A stretch of 64,000 bases of DNA from assembly GCA_033296885.1 (NCBI GenBank), contig MU863991.1, positions 1 through 64,000 on the forward strand, given 5' to 3'. Source of the DNA: Triangularia verruculosa (taxonomy: Eukaryota > Ascomycota > Sordariomycetes > Sordariales > Podosporaceae). Shown here piece after piece: positions 1 through 10,415 of this stretch; positions within the stretch are counted from its first letter, which is position 1; each line of letters begins with the position of its first letter. Both the position numbers and the translations under genes were made by a program. Below the pieces are notes generated by a model. The model was not told where the DNA came from. It made no database searches and saw only the letters and a list, made by a program, of their open reading frames with translations.

Positions 1-95
<95 letters not shown>
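1..95. repeat. Poly-C run at the start of the window
   Basis: Ninety-four C residues interrupted by one G at position 51, followed directly by a short GC-rich junction and then ordinary unique sequence. Fungal telomeres are CCCTAA/TTAGGG repeats, which are not seen here. A homopolymer of this length at a sequence end is most easily explained as an assembly artefact, for example from the no-signal poly-G calls of two-colour sequencing. It should not be treated as biology without long-read confirmation. Confidence 0.85.
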
Positions 96-97
<2 letters not shown>

Positions 98-774
98 GGC
101 CCGGTGATCCGATCTGGCATGCCTAGCGTTTCGGAGAGCAAACCGTTCCGCGGGCATCTAGACTTTCGGGTCGGAGCTAGCGGCTCGTATTTTGGGAATG
201 ATGCCAGCCGTATTTTGGCATGAAAGTTTGGACAGTCGAATATTTGGAAATACACTCATGACTTCACACTTGGAGAACCATTTGACCCAGTGACCTCGAT
301 ATATGCAGAAATCGGGCCTTTTGTTCCTGTTCAGCTGACATCTCGTCTGTCGACAAACTTTATGGAGCCTTTGGCAGGACGACTCGTAGCTGGATATCGT
401 TGATTAGATGATGTAAAGGTGGTTCAGTCAGGAACGCAACATAATTGTTGGTAGTGGTCGGTTGCTAAGGTTGCTGGAGATAATCAGGGGTAAGTAAGAC
501 ATTCGGCCAGGAACGAGCATTCTTGACATTCCTCCTCCGCCATGCCACCAAGATACTCTGTTGTTGTTATGACGAACAAAAAACTCCCAATTGACAACCA
601 TGTGAGAATTACAGACATCACAAAAGTCATTAAATACTCGCCATCTCTCCCGTTGAGCACCTCATCTTTTTTCTCCTCACCACCATCCTCATCCATCTCG
701 GTCATAACTCATTCCTTCAAGGCAACCACTCAAAACACATTCCCTTTCAAAACAACCACCCTCCTTTCATCATC
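96..774. other. Intergenic, upstream of the secreted-protein gene
   Basis: No convincing gene. The last 120 bases before the ATG at 775 are rich in CT and CA (5'-UTR-like pyrimidine tracts and a CATCATC leader), as is usual just upstream of strongly expressed fungal genes. Short ORFs on both strands here lack protein-like composition. Confidence 0.5.
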
Positions 775-1343
775 ATGAAGTTCACCGTCGCTGCCGCCCT
801 CGTGGCCACCTTCGCCGTCGCCGTCGCCGAGATGGCGGCCACCCAGGAAATGGCCGCCAACCAGAACATGGCCGCCGCCCAGGACTGGCCCGAGTGGCCC
901 GACTGGGAGGACCTCGACTGGGAACTCGTCGAGGCCTCCCCTCTTGTGGTCGGCAAGGGCAAGTCCGGCAAGGGCAACGACGTCATCGAGGTTGAGATCC
1001 TCGACCCCACCGCCGACATCGTGTTCTTCGGCGGCAAGGGCAAGCAGGGCAAGGGCAAGAAGGGCAAGGGCGTCAAGGGCCAGGAGCCCGAGCTCCCCAG
1101 GGGCTTCAAGTGCAAGCCCGGCAGCTACGCCTGCGAGACCACCAGGCAGGGATCCGGATGGAAGGTGTGCAATGTTTTGGGAGAGTGGGTGGTAAGTTCT
1201 TTTCCCTGATGAGAAGAAAAAAAAGGAAAGATGCTAACGGGGACAAAAAACGATAGTATGGCGGTTCTTGCGGCAAGAGGGAGAGGTGCGAGTTCAACAG
1301 GGCCAACAAGAGCCCTTACTGCTTGCCCTACTCGTGGTTGTAA
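775..1343 (+). CDS. Small secreted cysteine-rich repeat protein (effector-like)
   Basis: Two exons, 775-1191 and 1257-1343, give 167 aa. The 65-nt intron has a GTAAGT donor, a GCTAAC branch point and a TAG acceptor. Residues 1-18 form a typical signal peptide (Lys then Ala/Val-rich core, AVA before the likely cut). Next come three copies of a six-residue motif (EMAATQ, EMAANQ, NMAAAQ), a Trp-rich acidic stretch (about 36-52), and Lys-Gly clusters (60-68 and 86-102). The C-terminal 55 residues hold six cysteines at 113, 120, 132, 144, 150 and 161, plus conserved-looking Trp and Gly; the intron splits this module between the third and fourth cysteine. The layout is that of a fungal small secreted protein with a disulfide-bonded C-terminal domain. 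I cannot name the family, and the function is unknown: effector, antimicrobial or wall-binding protein are all possible. Confidence 0.85.
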
Positions 1344-1812
1344 AAATGCCTTCTCTCACTGGAGGCTCACAAGTACACTGGGCTGGTTGGCATTCTAGCC
1401 AAGATTCTCTTCTCTAGCATTGGATGATGTCGACTGCGGAGGAGGCTCGGTTAGGATTGTGGTCTCGGCACACTGGCATTTTCATTTTCGACACGCTCTT
1501 GTGAAGTCTCTTAAGTTTTGATTGTCGCTTGTTGGAATGTGTTGGTTAGCTTTTACCTTGTTTTCTTTCCATTGTTTTGTAGTCTAGTCTACCTTAGTTA
1601 GTACCCTTACCGACGACCTGGAAATGACAAACGGTATCTTTACAAGTATCGTTTAAAAAGAAACTGCCAGTCTCACACGCCATTTCGTCCCAACTTTGGT
1701 TATGCGTCAAAAAGATTGTTCATTATTCATGAGCTATCGAGAAAGTTTCATCCAATTACATGCTTTGTTTACTTTACCCCTTTCCTTCCCTGTATGACCT
1801 GATTCTCCACAT
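1344..1812. other. Intergenic between convergent genes
   Basis: The 3' flanks of the secreted-protein gene and the SDR gene meet here. The sequence is T-rich, as expected for fungal 3' UTRs. Nothing else was recognised. Confidence 0.5.
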
Positions 1813-2583
1813 TTATGCCTCGGGCCAGTTGTTGTTGAAGACAATGCATGAACCATTTGCGCTTGTTGCGATATCCTTCTCTGAGAGAAAAACGCAGTAT
1901 TTGGCGACGCTCTCAATGGGTACCATCTTTTCCGCGCTTGGTGGTGACTGGGAAGCGGCGATAGCTTGATACGCCTCCATGTGCATGCCCTTGGCGAAGG
2001 CATCGGTGATGTTGGTGTTCATACCGCCCAATAGCAAGGCGATGCTGTAGATTCCCTTTGGTCCGTAGAAGCCGGCGGTGTTCTTGGTCAGCGCCATGAC
2101 GCCGGCCTTTGATACGGAGTAAGCTGCTCCAGCCTTGAAGCCGTGGTAACTCGCGCTGGAGCCCATATTGATGATGATGCCGCCAGCAGGCTCCTGCTTC
2201 TCGAACTGAGCAACAGCGATCTTGGAGGTGATGTATGGTCCGTTGAGGTTGATGTTGAGGACACGGTCCCATGTTTCCTTGGAGCATGCACCGACGGGTG
2301 AAAAGTCGTCCATGACGCCGGCATTGTTGATGAGAACATCCAGACGGCCGAACTTGGAGACAGTAGCGTCTACCAGACTCTGGACAGAAGCCCCATCGGT
2401 AACGTCGGCTTGTTGAACGAGGAACTTGCCATCGTAAGACTTTGTCCATTCCTCCTCGACAGCAGCGATTCTTGGAGGGTTGACATCGCAGACGGCAACA
2501 TTAGCACCGCCTGCAAGGAAAGCGTCGGCAATTGCCTTGCCGAGACCACCCGCTGCACCAGTGATGAGGACTGTCTTGGCCAT
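1813..2583 (-). CDS. Short-chain dehydrogenase/reductase (SDR)
   Basis: An intronless 256-aa classical SDR. The start at 2583 is preferred over an upstream in-frame ATG (2655) because the Rossmann strand begins directly after it (MAKTVLITG). The cofactor motif TGAAGGLG spans residues 8-15. Asp33 at the end of the second strand favours NAD(H). NNAG is at 86-89, the catalytic Ser around 142-143, and the YxxxK pair is Tyr155/Lys159. All core residues are present, so the enzyme should be active as an oxidoreductase on an alcohol or ketone. The substrate cannot be told from sequence. The usual Pro-Gly after the sixth strand is replaced by Leu-Leu-Gly-Gly, a mild oddity. It is transcribed toward the secreted-protein gene. 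Confidence 0.92.
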   Translation of the reverse strand: MAKTVLITGAAGGLGKAIADAFLAGGANVAVCDVNPPRIAAVEEEWTKSYDGKFLVQQADVTDGASVQSLVDATVSKFGRLDVLINNAGVMDDFSPVGACSKETWDRVLNINLNGPYITSKIAVAQFEKQEPAGGIIINMGSSASYHGFKAGAAYSVSKAGVMALTKNTAGFYGPKGIYSIALLLGGMNTNITDAFAKGMHMEAYQAIAASQSPPSAEKMVPIESVAKYCVFLSEKDIATSANGSCIVFNNNWPEA

Positions 2584-3590
2584 TTCGAAAGGCGAGTTGA
2601 AGTTGGTTGTGAATATTTGTCGTGCACAGCATCGCTGCGGAATGTAATCTAACATGAGTAGATTAGTCCCTTCTTATAGTCGTAGAACCCCTGAGCTCAG
2701 CTGACTTATTCAGGGGAATGGCGGTCCACTACCACCCCTCTTTCATCACAGAATGCGTTGCAACTGCGGGGATGGGCATGGTCGTAGAGGTTCTCTAATT
2801 GGATCCCATCGCGGATGAACTGACCTTCAATAGGTACCATTCTTGCTCTGTTGGGGCCCGAAGCTCTGTGAACTTTCTCCTGCGTAAGCATTTGTATCAG
2901 ACCGTAGCCTGCACAGCGACTCTTCCATGAACAGTTGGGATCCGAAACTGCATGTAGCAACCAACAGTAGCTGTTGGCCTGGATGGTCGGTTGCGGTGAA
3001 CAGTAACGCGGGGTTCCGTGTTGGAGGTCAGTCCTGAGGGTTCCATCGCTCCATACCTACCTAGGTAGCGAACCCGAATGCGATTGCGAGAAAGAGAATC
3101 CTTGTGGAACTGATGTGCTGTGTCTGAGTTCCGAATGCGAGAAAGGCGGTATCGTGTTCGGGCTCACTGTCTTCTCTGTGCCTCTTGTTCGGCATTTGGT
3201 GCAGAATGGGCTTCAGGTAGAGGGATCAAAAATTTCCTTAACTATCAAGAGGTTTGTCAGATGTCGACATCAATCGCCAACGGCGTCGACAGGGGACCAA
3301 AATGCCGGAGTTCCACTAACCTGAACTGGGATAGTGGCACTTGGTAGCCAGCCCACAGACAATCCGGCAGGCAACTCAGCACTCAAATCCTTGCCTCAAC
3401 GACCGATGACGAAACCCAACTGGAGAAAGGTTTGGAGCACTTTTTCGCGACCAGAAAGTTGATTTTGCGACACCACATCAGACCTAACTCGGAGCATTTC
3501 CTACCAAATATACGAGGAAATGGTGCAATGAACACCTAACCGACGTGATACCCCATAAAATACTTTTTCTTTGCATGCACTAGCCTCGCA
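2584..3590. other. Intergenic between divergent genes
   Basis: About 1 kb that holds the promoters of the SDR (leftward) and the Tcd gene (rightward). A minus-strand ORF at 2706-2960 (84 aa, four cysteines) looks partly protein-like but has no recognisable domain or clear start context, so it is not called as a gene. A small palindrome, CCTACCTAGGTAG, lies at about 3055-3067. Confidence 0.4.
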
Positions 3591-5236
3591 ATGGCATCAT
3601 CTCTCACATCCAACAACAAGGTGCAACTTGCCGCGACGGCTGTAGTCTCCGCAGCCGTCGCCGCCGGTGTCATTCTTAGCTACCAACGACTCCAGAAAGA
3701 TGAACGGCTCAACCGCCTAAAGCAGTCTATCCCCAACCCTGGGGACGGCGAACCTGGAGTTCAAAAAGTACCAACCCCTGGAACCCCTGGCCTTTCCCCT
3801 ACAAAGACTAACACCCTCCCCCAGCTCACCCGCGTCGGCCCCCTCCCCAAGCCCGACAAGGAAGACGAACACAATCAAATCCTCGCCCACCGCGCCCAGA
3901 ACGGCGACTTCGACGACGAGCTCATCCTCGAGCAGCTTGCCCGCAACCGCGTCTTCCTCGGCGACGCCGGCCTCGCCAAGCTCCGCAACGCCTTCATCAT
4001 CGTCGTCGGCTGCGGCGGCGTCGGCTCCCACGCCTGCGCTACCCTCTCCCGCTCAGGCGTCTCCAAGGTCCGCCTCATCGACTTTGACCAAGTCACCCTC
4101 TCCTCCCTCAACCGCCACGCAGTCGCCACCCTCGCCGACGTCGGCCTCCCCAAGGTCCAGTGCCTCCAGCGCCGTCTGTGCGCCGTCACGCCCTGGACCA
4201 AGTTTGATTTGCGGCTGCAGAAGTTTGACGGGACCGTTGCCGATGATTTGCTGGGGAATTGGGAAGGACCAGAGGGGCAGAGGCCAGATTTCGTGATTGA
4301 TGCGATTGACAATATCGAGAGCAAGGTGGAGCTGCTCAAGTATTGTCATGATCATGGCTTGCCAGTGATTTCAGCCATGGGAGCGGGGACGAAGAGTGAT
4401 CCTACCAGGGTGATGGTTGGGGATATTGGGGCCAGCTTTGAGGATGGGTTGTCTAGAGCGACGAGGCGAAAGCTGAAGCTCCTAGGAGTTACGAGCGGTA
4501 TCCCCGTAGTGTACTCGACTGAGAAGATGGGTGAGGGCAAGGCGGCGCTTTTGCCGTTGCCCGAGGAAGAATTCAAGAAGGGGGACGTAGGCGATCTGGG
4601 TGCGCTTCCAGATTTCAGAGTGAGAATCCTGCCAGTTCTGGGAACGATGCCGGCAGTTTTTGGATATGTCGCCGCGAACCATGTTATTCTGAAGATTACG
4701 GGTAAGCTGCCTTTTTTTGTCTGTTTTTTTTCTTCGCTGGAAATGATACTAACCTCCACCCAGGCTATCCCATGGACTACCAACCTGCCAAGGCCCGCGA
4801 CAAGATGTACGAGGCCATCCTAGCCTACGTCCAAGCCAGCGAAGAGAAGGTAGTGCGCATGATTGAAGGAGGCCGTACCGATGTCTGTGTCGGCCTCAAG
4901 GTGCCCATCACCCCCGGCGACATCGCCTTTCTGGTCGAGGAGGCCTTCAGGGGTAGAAGTGCCGTCACCGGCGTCCCAACCAAGCTCATGCTCATTCGGT
5001 GGAAGAAGCCGGTCACTACCACTCTTGTTCGCATCGGTGAGGGTAAAGACGAGCAAAAGTCTTCCGACCTGAGACTTCGTGACCTGGCCTGCATGACCAA
5101 GGAGGAGGCTGTCAGGCACCAGAAAGAAGCACTTTTGGGTGACAAAACCCTCGAGGAGCTCTACAGCCAGGAGGTCATTGATCTCGTCGAAAGACAGCAA
5201 AAAGAAGCTGAGGCCTATGAACGGCACAGACCTTGA
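3591..5236 (+). CDS. tRNA threonylcarbamoyladenosine dehydratase (Tcd1/Tcd2 family)
   Basis: Exons 3591-4701 and 4764-5236 (62-nt intron, GTAAGC donor, ACTAAC branch, CAG acceptor) encode 527 aa. The family, E. coli TcdA and yeast Tcd1/Tcd2, uses ATP to cyclise t6A at position 37 of ANN-decoding tRNAs into ct6A. Residues 11-30 are a hydrophobic segment followed by basic residues, matching the mitochondrial outer-membrane anchor known for the yeast proteins. The E1-like ATP-binding domain follows: GCGGVGS at 140-146, then IDFDQV and SSLNRHA (about 163-177). The C-terminal part contains the rest of the ThiF/E1-like fold. Its length is slightly above the yeast proteins because of a Pro-rich linker at about 48-88. 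The first 3' exon begins within a conserved segment (ITG/YPMDYQ), which fixes the splice. Confidence 0.93.
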
Positions 5237-5579
5237 ATAAGTAAACAGTAAAAGACAATATGATCTGTGAACCCAGCAAGAGCAGACAATTCATCGCCGC
5301 ATCCAATGTCGGATTGTACTTCAACCATCCACATCTCAACGTTGCACGAGGATTCAGAAATGCCGACATCTCGTTATGGAGCATCAAGCATGCCCAGAGA
5401 TCTCATTCAGATTAGTATCTGTGTGGTATCAACTAAACTAATCCTCAGTCCAGGAGGATTCCCCAAAAGCACACGCTGCTTCAAACCAAAAGCAAAGGCC
5501 GATGCGTTGCTAGCACATTGTCGACTCCTGTTTGTGCCGTGGGTTGGACCATGACAAGCAGTCCCAGCAGGTGTGCCGT
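5237..5579. other. Short intergenic region between convergent genes
   Basis: The 3' flanks of the Tcd and cyclase genes. No RNA gene, repeat or further coding signal was seen. Confidence 0.5.
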
Positions 5580-6971
5580 TTACCGTGTTGACACCTTCTC
5601 CATCTGCATGCCAATACCATGGCATATCCGCCCCTTGTTATACCACTTGACCTCAGGTAATACCTCCGCCGTCACCCACCTGGCCGTTTTGGCGTGCATA
5701 CTCCCCTCTCCGAATGGTATGATTGTCTTATCCTTCCGTAACTTTTCGTCGAGATTGAGCTTGCTCATCGCCTGCTCAAGCTCCCCGTTCTCATCGTGAC
5801 TACGAGGGAACGATGTCTTGCCCTCAGCCAAGGCCTGGAAGATGGCCAGCTGATCCTGGAGAAACTCATCCACCACACCTCCAGCAGAGACCTCGTCAAA
5901 AAGCTCCTTGCACAACTTCCTCGACAAACTCTGGCTCAGCGACTCTGAGCTCATCACAGCACCCTTGGCCTTTGGTTTCTTTGGTGTCGAAGTGAGCATA
6001 TCCCTGCCCCACCGCAACTCTCCAGACCTCCCAACCAACAAGATGTAAATCCTCGAATCCTGCCCTGAATCCTCCGTCACCTTGAAGTTAACCTCCACAT
6101 CCGGGAATAGTTCCTCCAAGTCCGTGACCAACGCTTGCATCATGGATTCCTGCATGGCACAAGGGACAATCATCGACACGTCAATAGCTTCGAGATCAAC
6201 ATCCCCCGGGCCACCACCATAAATCTCCCCCAACCCGTTGTCCTTGAACGTGAGCATCTCCCCAGCCCTAAGAGGGTTAAACTGAAACGAGCACTTCCCC
6301 CGTGACGCCTTGCCCAAGCTCCAGCCTCGAGAAATCAACCTCCGCTGCACGACGATGCCAAAGGCGTTTTCCAGAGTTGGTAGCAGCACCTGGTCGAGAT
6401 ATTCGTAGCTGAGGGAAAAGGAAACATTGGTGCCTCCAGAGAGCTCGAGCGTTATTGGCTCGTCAACCTTGTCGCTGCTGCCAGAGAAGAGGAGGAAGGG
6501 GAAAACGGCCTGGAAGATGAGGAGGGTGGAGGCGGCAGGCGAGTCGGCTTCGATCTTGATGGTACGGTCCTTCAGCTCGGAGGGCTTCAGTCGAGGGCGG
6601 AACTCGAGCGTGTGCGAGCCGACAGACAGGCCGTCGACTTCGGCTTGGGTTGCTGTGGCGAGATATTCGATAGCGGTAACATGCTGGGATTTAAGACCTG
6701 GGTGGAGATGTTAGTGATTTGTTTGTCCTATGGTGCGTTTGTCTGAGGAAGACTGGGACAGTCCGGGCGATGATGTGATTAAAGGTGCAAGAGTGTGAGA
6801 CAAACCTCCGCCTTTGGCACCTCCTCGAGGGCCTTCTCGATTCCCCCGCACATGTGTGATGCGGACCGGAACAGTGGCGACGGCGGCAAGGCCACATGCT
6901 ATGCGCACCAGTTGCCCACCTCCTTCACCTGTCCTCCCGTCGAGCTCGATAGTCGGTCGCTGCTTTTCCAT
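5580..6971 (-). CDS. RNA 3'-terminal phosphate cyclase (RtcA type)
   Basis: Exon 1 is 6806-6971 and exon 2 is 5580-6697 on the minus strand. The 108-nt intron has a GTTTGT donor, a CTAAC branch and a CAG acceptor. The product is 427 aa, longer than the roughly 340-370 aa of most relatives. The N-terminus shows the family motif GEGGGQ (15-20) followed by the RIACGLAA helix, and the C-terminal region has SMHAKTA with His390 in the place of the nucleotidyl-accepting histidine of RtcA. That histidine separates active cyclases from the Rcl1 rRNA-processing branch, which lacks it, so I assign the RtcA side. The enzyme converts an RNA 3'-phosphate to a 2',3'-cyclic phosphate using ATP. The loop before the second exon (NREGPRGGAKGGG) is longer than usual. 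Confidence 0.9.
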
Positions 6972-8146
6972 GATGGGCTAGGTATGCCGATCTTGGTCTA
7001 GTTGTTGTTGTTGGGTTGTGGATGTGTGGGGTTGGCTTCACAAAATCCGGGGTAATATCCAGGTGAGTGGGGGGGGGGGGGGGGAGGTGACCTCTTCTGC
7101 TGACTTTCAGTTTTACGCCAGCCGTTGTCTCCTGGTGGGAAAAAACTGCTGAAAAATCAGATTTCAAAGTCAGCTGTGCGAGATTAATAAGTCCGATGTG
7201 GTTTGAGCAAGAGCAACCTGAGAAATAGGCGGGATGGAAGAGGAAGGCACGAGCTTGGTCAACAGATGCTCCTCGAGGGTCAAGTCAAAAGACTGGCAAA
7301 CAAACAGGACAGGTCGTTTCCAATATCACATGTTTCGAACAAACGAGAGCGGTAATGGCATAGCTGATAGATGGGAAGGAACCACGGCCAAGTAATAACT
7401 GCGTTTGACAACTGTGTCACATTTATCATGCCCTTGACCGGCAAGGGAGTGCGCGCCACAGCCATTCTTCGTCACATTGGACACTCGACGTCGTCGATCA
7501 AGAATTCTTAGTGGTCTGCCAATGCTTAGTGTTTGGATGTTGACCCCCCGGGCTGAGTCACACGGTGGCGGCCGGGTGAGTAAAATTGGGGGGCAAAGGC
7601 GCTAACACACCAATTGTAACCCACTATTCGGCAGGCCCTCGCAGCTGGAGCAGACCGCCCCAGGTGCCTTGGCGGCCTCCTCCTGCTGTGATACCTACCA
7701 TCATGTTTGCTTCCTCAAAATCTGGTGTTTGCTTCAAGTCCTTTGTTTTTCAGCTTCAACGGGCCTCATGTACCCGAAAAATCGAGGGCAGACTACGACA
7801 GTCTAAAAGCAGCAAGCATTCGGACAACGAACAAATAAAACGTTTCCAGAAGAAAATCTTTTCTGTACTTTTTCTATCCCGGGTATCACATTTGCTTGAC
7901 CTAGTAGCCAGTTGACCAACACCCCTACCACAACGCCTCGTAATACTTTATCAGAGCCAGAATAGTCAAATCATCTCCAATTCTTCAAAATTCTCTGAAT
8001 TTTTCATCAGATTTCCATCTTCGTAAGCATCGTTGGCATCAACAACGAACCCCGTTGTTGTTTCTACAGGGACAGCACAACGCTGGCAATTCTTACTATG
8101 TTGAACCTGCTGTTCAGCCGTTGCGACTCTACCCATTCATCAGCAG
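6972..8146. other. Intergenic with a 16-nt poly-G tract
   Basis: No gene recognised. A G16 homopolymer lies at 7069-7084, about 100 bp upstream of the cyclase start. A TGAGTCA heptamer occurs at 7554-7560 with no clear target gene. The sequence from here to about 20 kb is markedly gene-poor compared with the rest of the window. Confidence 0.45.
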
Positions 8147-8851
8147 TTAGTACTGAAAAAGTATTTGTTCCCCCAGTGCCCTGAACTTAGCAGCAAGATC
8201 TGCATTCTGGTCCTGCAATGCAACAGACTCTGACACAAGATTCGCCCACGTCGTCTTCGTCTTCTGCCTCGATTGGGACTTGATCCTACGACGGTGAGCT
8301 CGGGCATGCTCCAGTTGATCCTGTGCTTTCGTTGCTGCGAGAGTGGCTGTATCCGGGGGACTCGGTATCGCCTGGAGTCGCGAGGTACCCCTTCTCTTTG
8401 TAGTCGGCGAGCAAGGGGTCGACGGTGGCTTCCAGCGAAGAGCTTGGCTTGGACTCGGCCCCGGCTGTTTGGAAAATGGGGCTTCATGTTGTGACACTGC
8501 GGAGTTGGGTGACACGACTTGGGTCGGTTCCTGGTTGATTTGCATCGATGGCTCGCATAAATATGGGGTAAGCGTTTCCGCTTCATGCCAAGGGACGGCG
8601 ATTCCTGGTGGCTGTGCCTCATAGGTATTGCTGCTCAAGCCATAAGGCTGCTGATAATCCACCCATAACTGTGATGGCAAATCGGCCCCAGAGAACCCAT
8701 AAGCTAACATGCCTTGTTCCATAGGTGCAGCAGGAGCATTACTGAAAGGCCCAAGGGGGGCTGAGCTGTCGATGTTGTAGGTGCTAGCTTCGTCATCCGG
8801 CTGCTGTACTGGGAACCCGTACCGAGAAACGTCGATGATCGGATCCATCAT
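8147..8851 (-). CDS. bZIP-like protein with a degenerate basic region
   Basis: A single-exon ORF of 234 aa. Residues 1-150 are low-complexity (Pro, Gln, Ser rich), as in activation regions. The C-terminal 50 residues read like a bZIP: a basic stretch at 184-199, then leucines exactly seven apart at 205, 212, 219 and 226. Arg195 lies ten residues before the first leucine, as in the canonical N-x7-R-x9-L pattern. The asparagine expected at 187 is Arg, and the Ala-Ala pair is replaced by charged residues, so specific DNA contacts may be altered or lost. The protein ends soon after the fourth heptad. It could be a divergent transcription factor, a dominant-negative dimer partner, or a decaying gene. 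Two Met codons start the ORF; the first (8851) is used. Confidence 0.6.
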   Translation of the reverse strand: MMDPIIDVSRYGFPVQQPDDEASTYNIDSSAPLGPFSNAPAAPMEQGMLAYGFSGADLPSQLWVDYQQPYGLSSNTYEAQPPGIAVPWHEAETLTPYLCEPSMQINQEPTQVVSPNSAVSQHEAPFSKQPGPSPSQALRWKPPSTPCSPTTKRRGTSRLQAIPSPPDTATLAATKAQDQLEHARAHRRRIKSQSRQKTKTTWANLVSESVALQDQNADLAAKFRALGEQILFQY

Positions 8852-10415
8852 CGCAAATGTAGGAGGTGCCTTGACACTTGAGCTCCTAGTTGTGTTCCGA
8901 GGATTAAAGAGTGTTTGAGGCCAGAAGCCCAGGAGTGATTGTGCTTAAAGGACATTGTAAGCCACCTCCTGTACCTGGCCCCATTCTTCCTGGAAATAAC
9001 AAAACTTGCTTCAGTTGTCTCGGGCTAGTCAGTTTCCATCTAGACATGCAGACAAAAAGAAATCATATGAAGCGCAGGGGCCCGGTCCGTCAGCAGAATG
9101 CCGGAACTGTGACCTCCTGCGCCGATCCTGCCGTGTCTCAGTACTCGGGTAAGGCTGCGAGGATTGTTTGTTGTCACAGATTCCTGTCGTGGGAGGCTTT
9201 GGGGGAGTGATCTTGGGCACACGCGGCTGTCTTGAAGTCCTCGCGGAAGGAGATATCTGTTGATGTTAGGACAATAATCTGTACAGTACAAGTATCGGCC
9301 ATGATCTTCTCGGAACGCCTAGGCACGCGTGCTACGGTTTCTTCGAGGCTCTAAATAGCGTCCTCGGGGGCACCAGTCCTTGTGGCCGTACTTCGAGGTT
9401 GTAAGCCCCCGGAAAAGTTTGAGGTGTGTCCATTCAGGCGCACCTCAACCCTCCATTGGATCGAGGAATACTTTGATCTCCACCGAGGATCCATCCCAGT
9501 TTGCCAAGCTACTAAATGATCGTCGACAGGGCGGAACGGGACTGGGGTTTTAGGGCGATTGCCGGCGATTAGCGTACGGCGATCATAATGCGGTAGTTCC
9601 CGGGCGGATACCGTGTACCGTTCCGCCTGGTACCTGGTCGGGCCCATAAATAGTGTAGCGCTGTCTCCACGCTGTTGCTGGAAGGGTAGTCGAGGTTGAG
9701 TTGGGTGGTTATTCCCTCTATTGGAGATTGCTGCCCTGACCAACCAGCATTTTAGGAGTCCGCTCCGAATAGAAGCCCAGCCAGGAACTCACACGATTGG
9801 GCTGATGGGACGGATAGCTACCTAGCTATAGCGTATGCATAGCGCACATATTGTCGTTGTGGCGGGGTTCGATGTAGGATGTCGGCTGACTGGTTCATAT
9901 TGCTGGTTCGCATATTGGTGGTGGCCAATGTGATAATACCGTAGATGGCCAAGAAGCGATCCTTTGGACAGCGTCTCTCAGCAGCAGTGGCTGTGGCGGT
10001 TTTTTACTTCTGACATGTCGATGGCAACGATGGGTGGTTGAAGTAGCTAGCTGTCGAGGGGAAACAAGAGAGTGAAGTGTGGCGACTGTGATGATGTATG
10101 GGTAAGGGGAGTACTCCTAGTGGAACAAGCGGTCTGGCGGGCGATGGCAACTAAACTTTTCTGATTTTCCTCTCTACATCGGCGAGAAGCCAAGGTCGAT
10201 TGTCATTTTCAAATGCCTCTTCCTTCCGGCATATCCCAGGTGACTGATCAGACACTCGCCCTTGCCCCATTGTTCTCGACGGCGCGCGTACTGTTGCTGA
10301 CATTCTGGTACCTGCGCTCTTTCCTGTCCGTCATCGATAGCATCATCTGACTTGCTTCCAACGACAAGCCATCCCTTGCATCCACCTCTTGCGGCTCTGC
10401 TCGGCATTGCATTCG
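8852..10415. other. Intergenic, gene-poor
   Basis: No supported gene. A 130-codon minus-strand ORF at 9351-9743 has no recognisable domain, poor start context and no sign of splicing partners. No transposon signature was seen. Confidence 0.4.

Noticed and set aside
1..95. Telomere or telomere-adjacent repeat
   Set aside because: No CCCTAA/TTAGGG units; only a C homopolymer.
747..1115. Antisense ORF of 122 aa over the secreted-protein gene
   Set aside because: Shadow of the GC-rich Lys-Gly and Ala codons of the real gene; low-complexity Pro/Ser translation.
9351..9743. Minus-strand ORF of 130 aa
   Set aside because: No domain, weak start context, no splice partners; composition consistent with chance.
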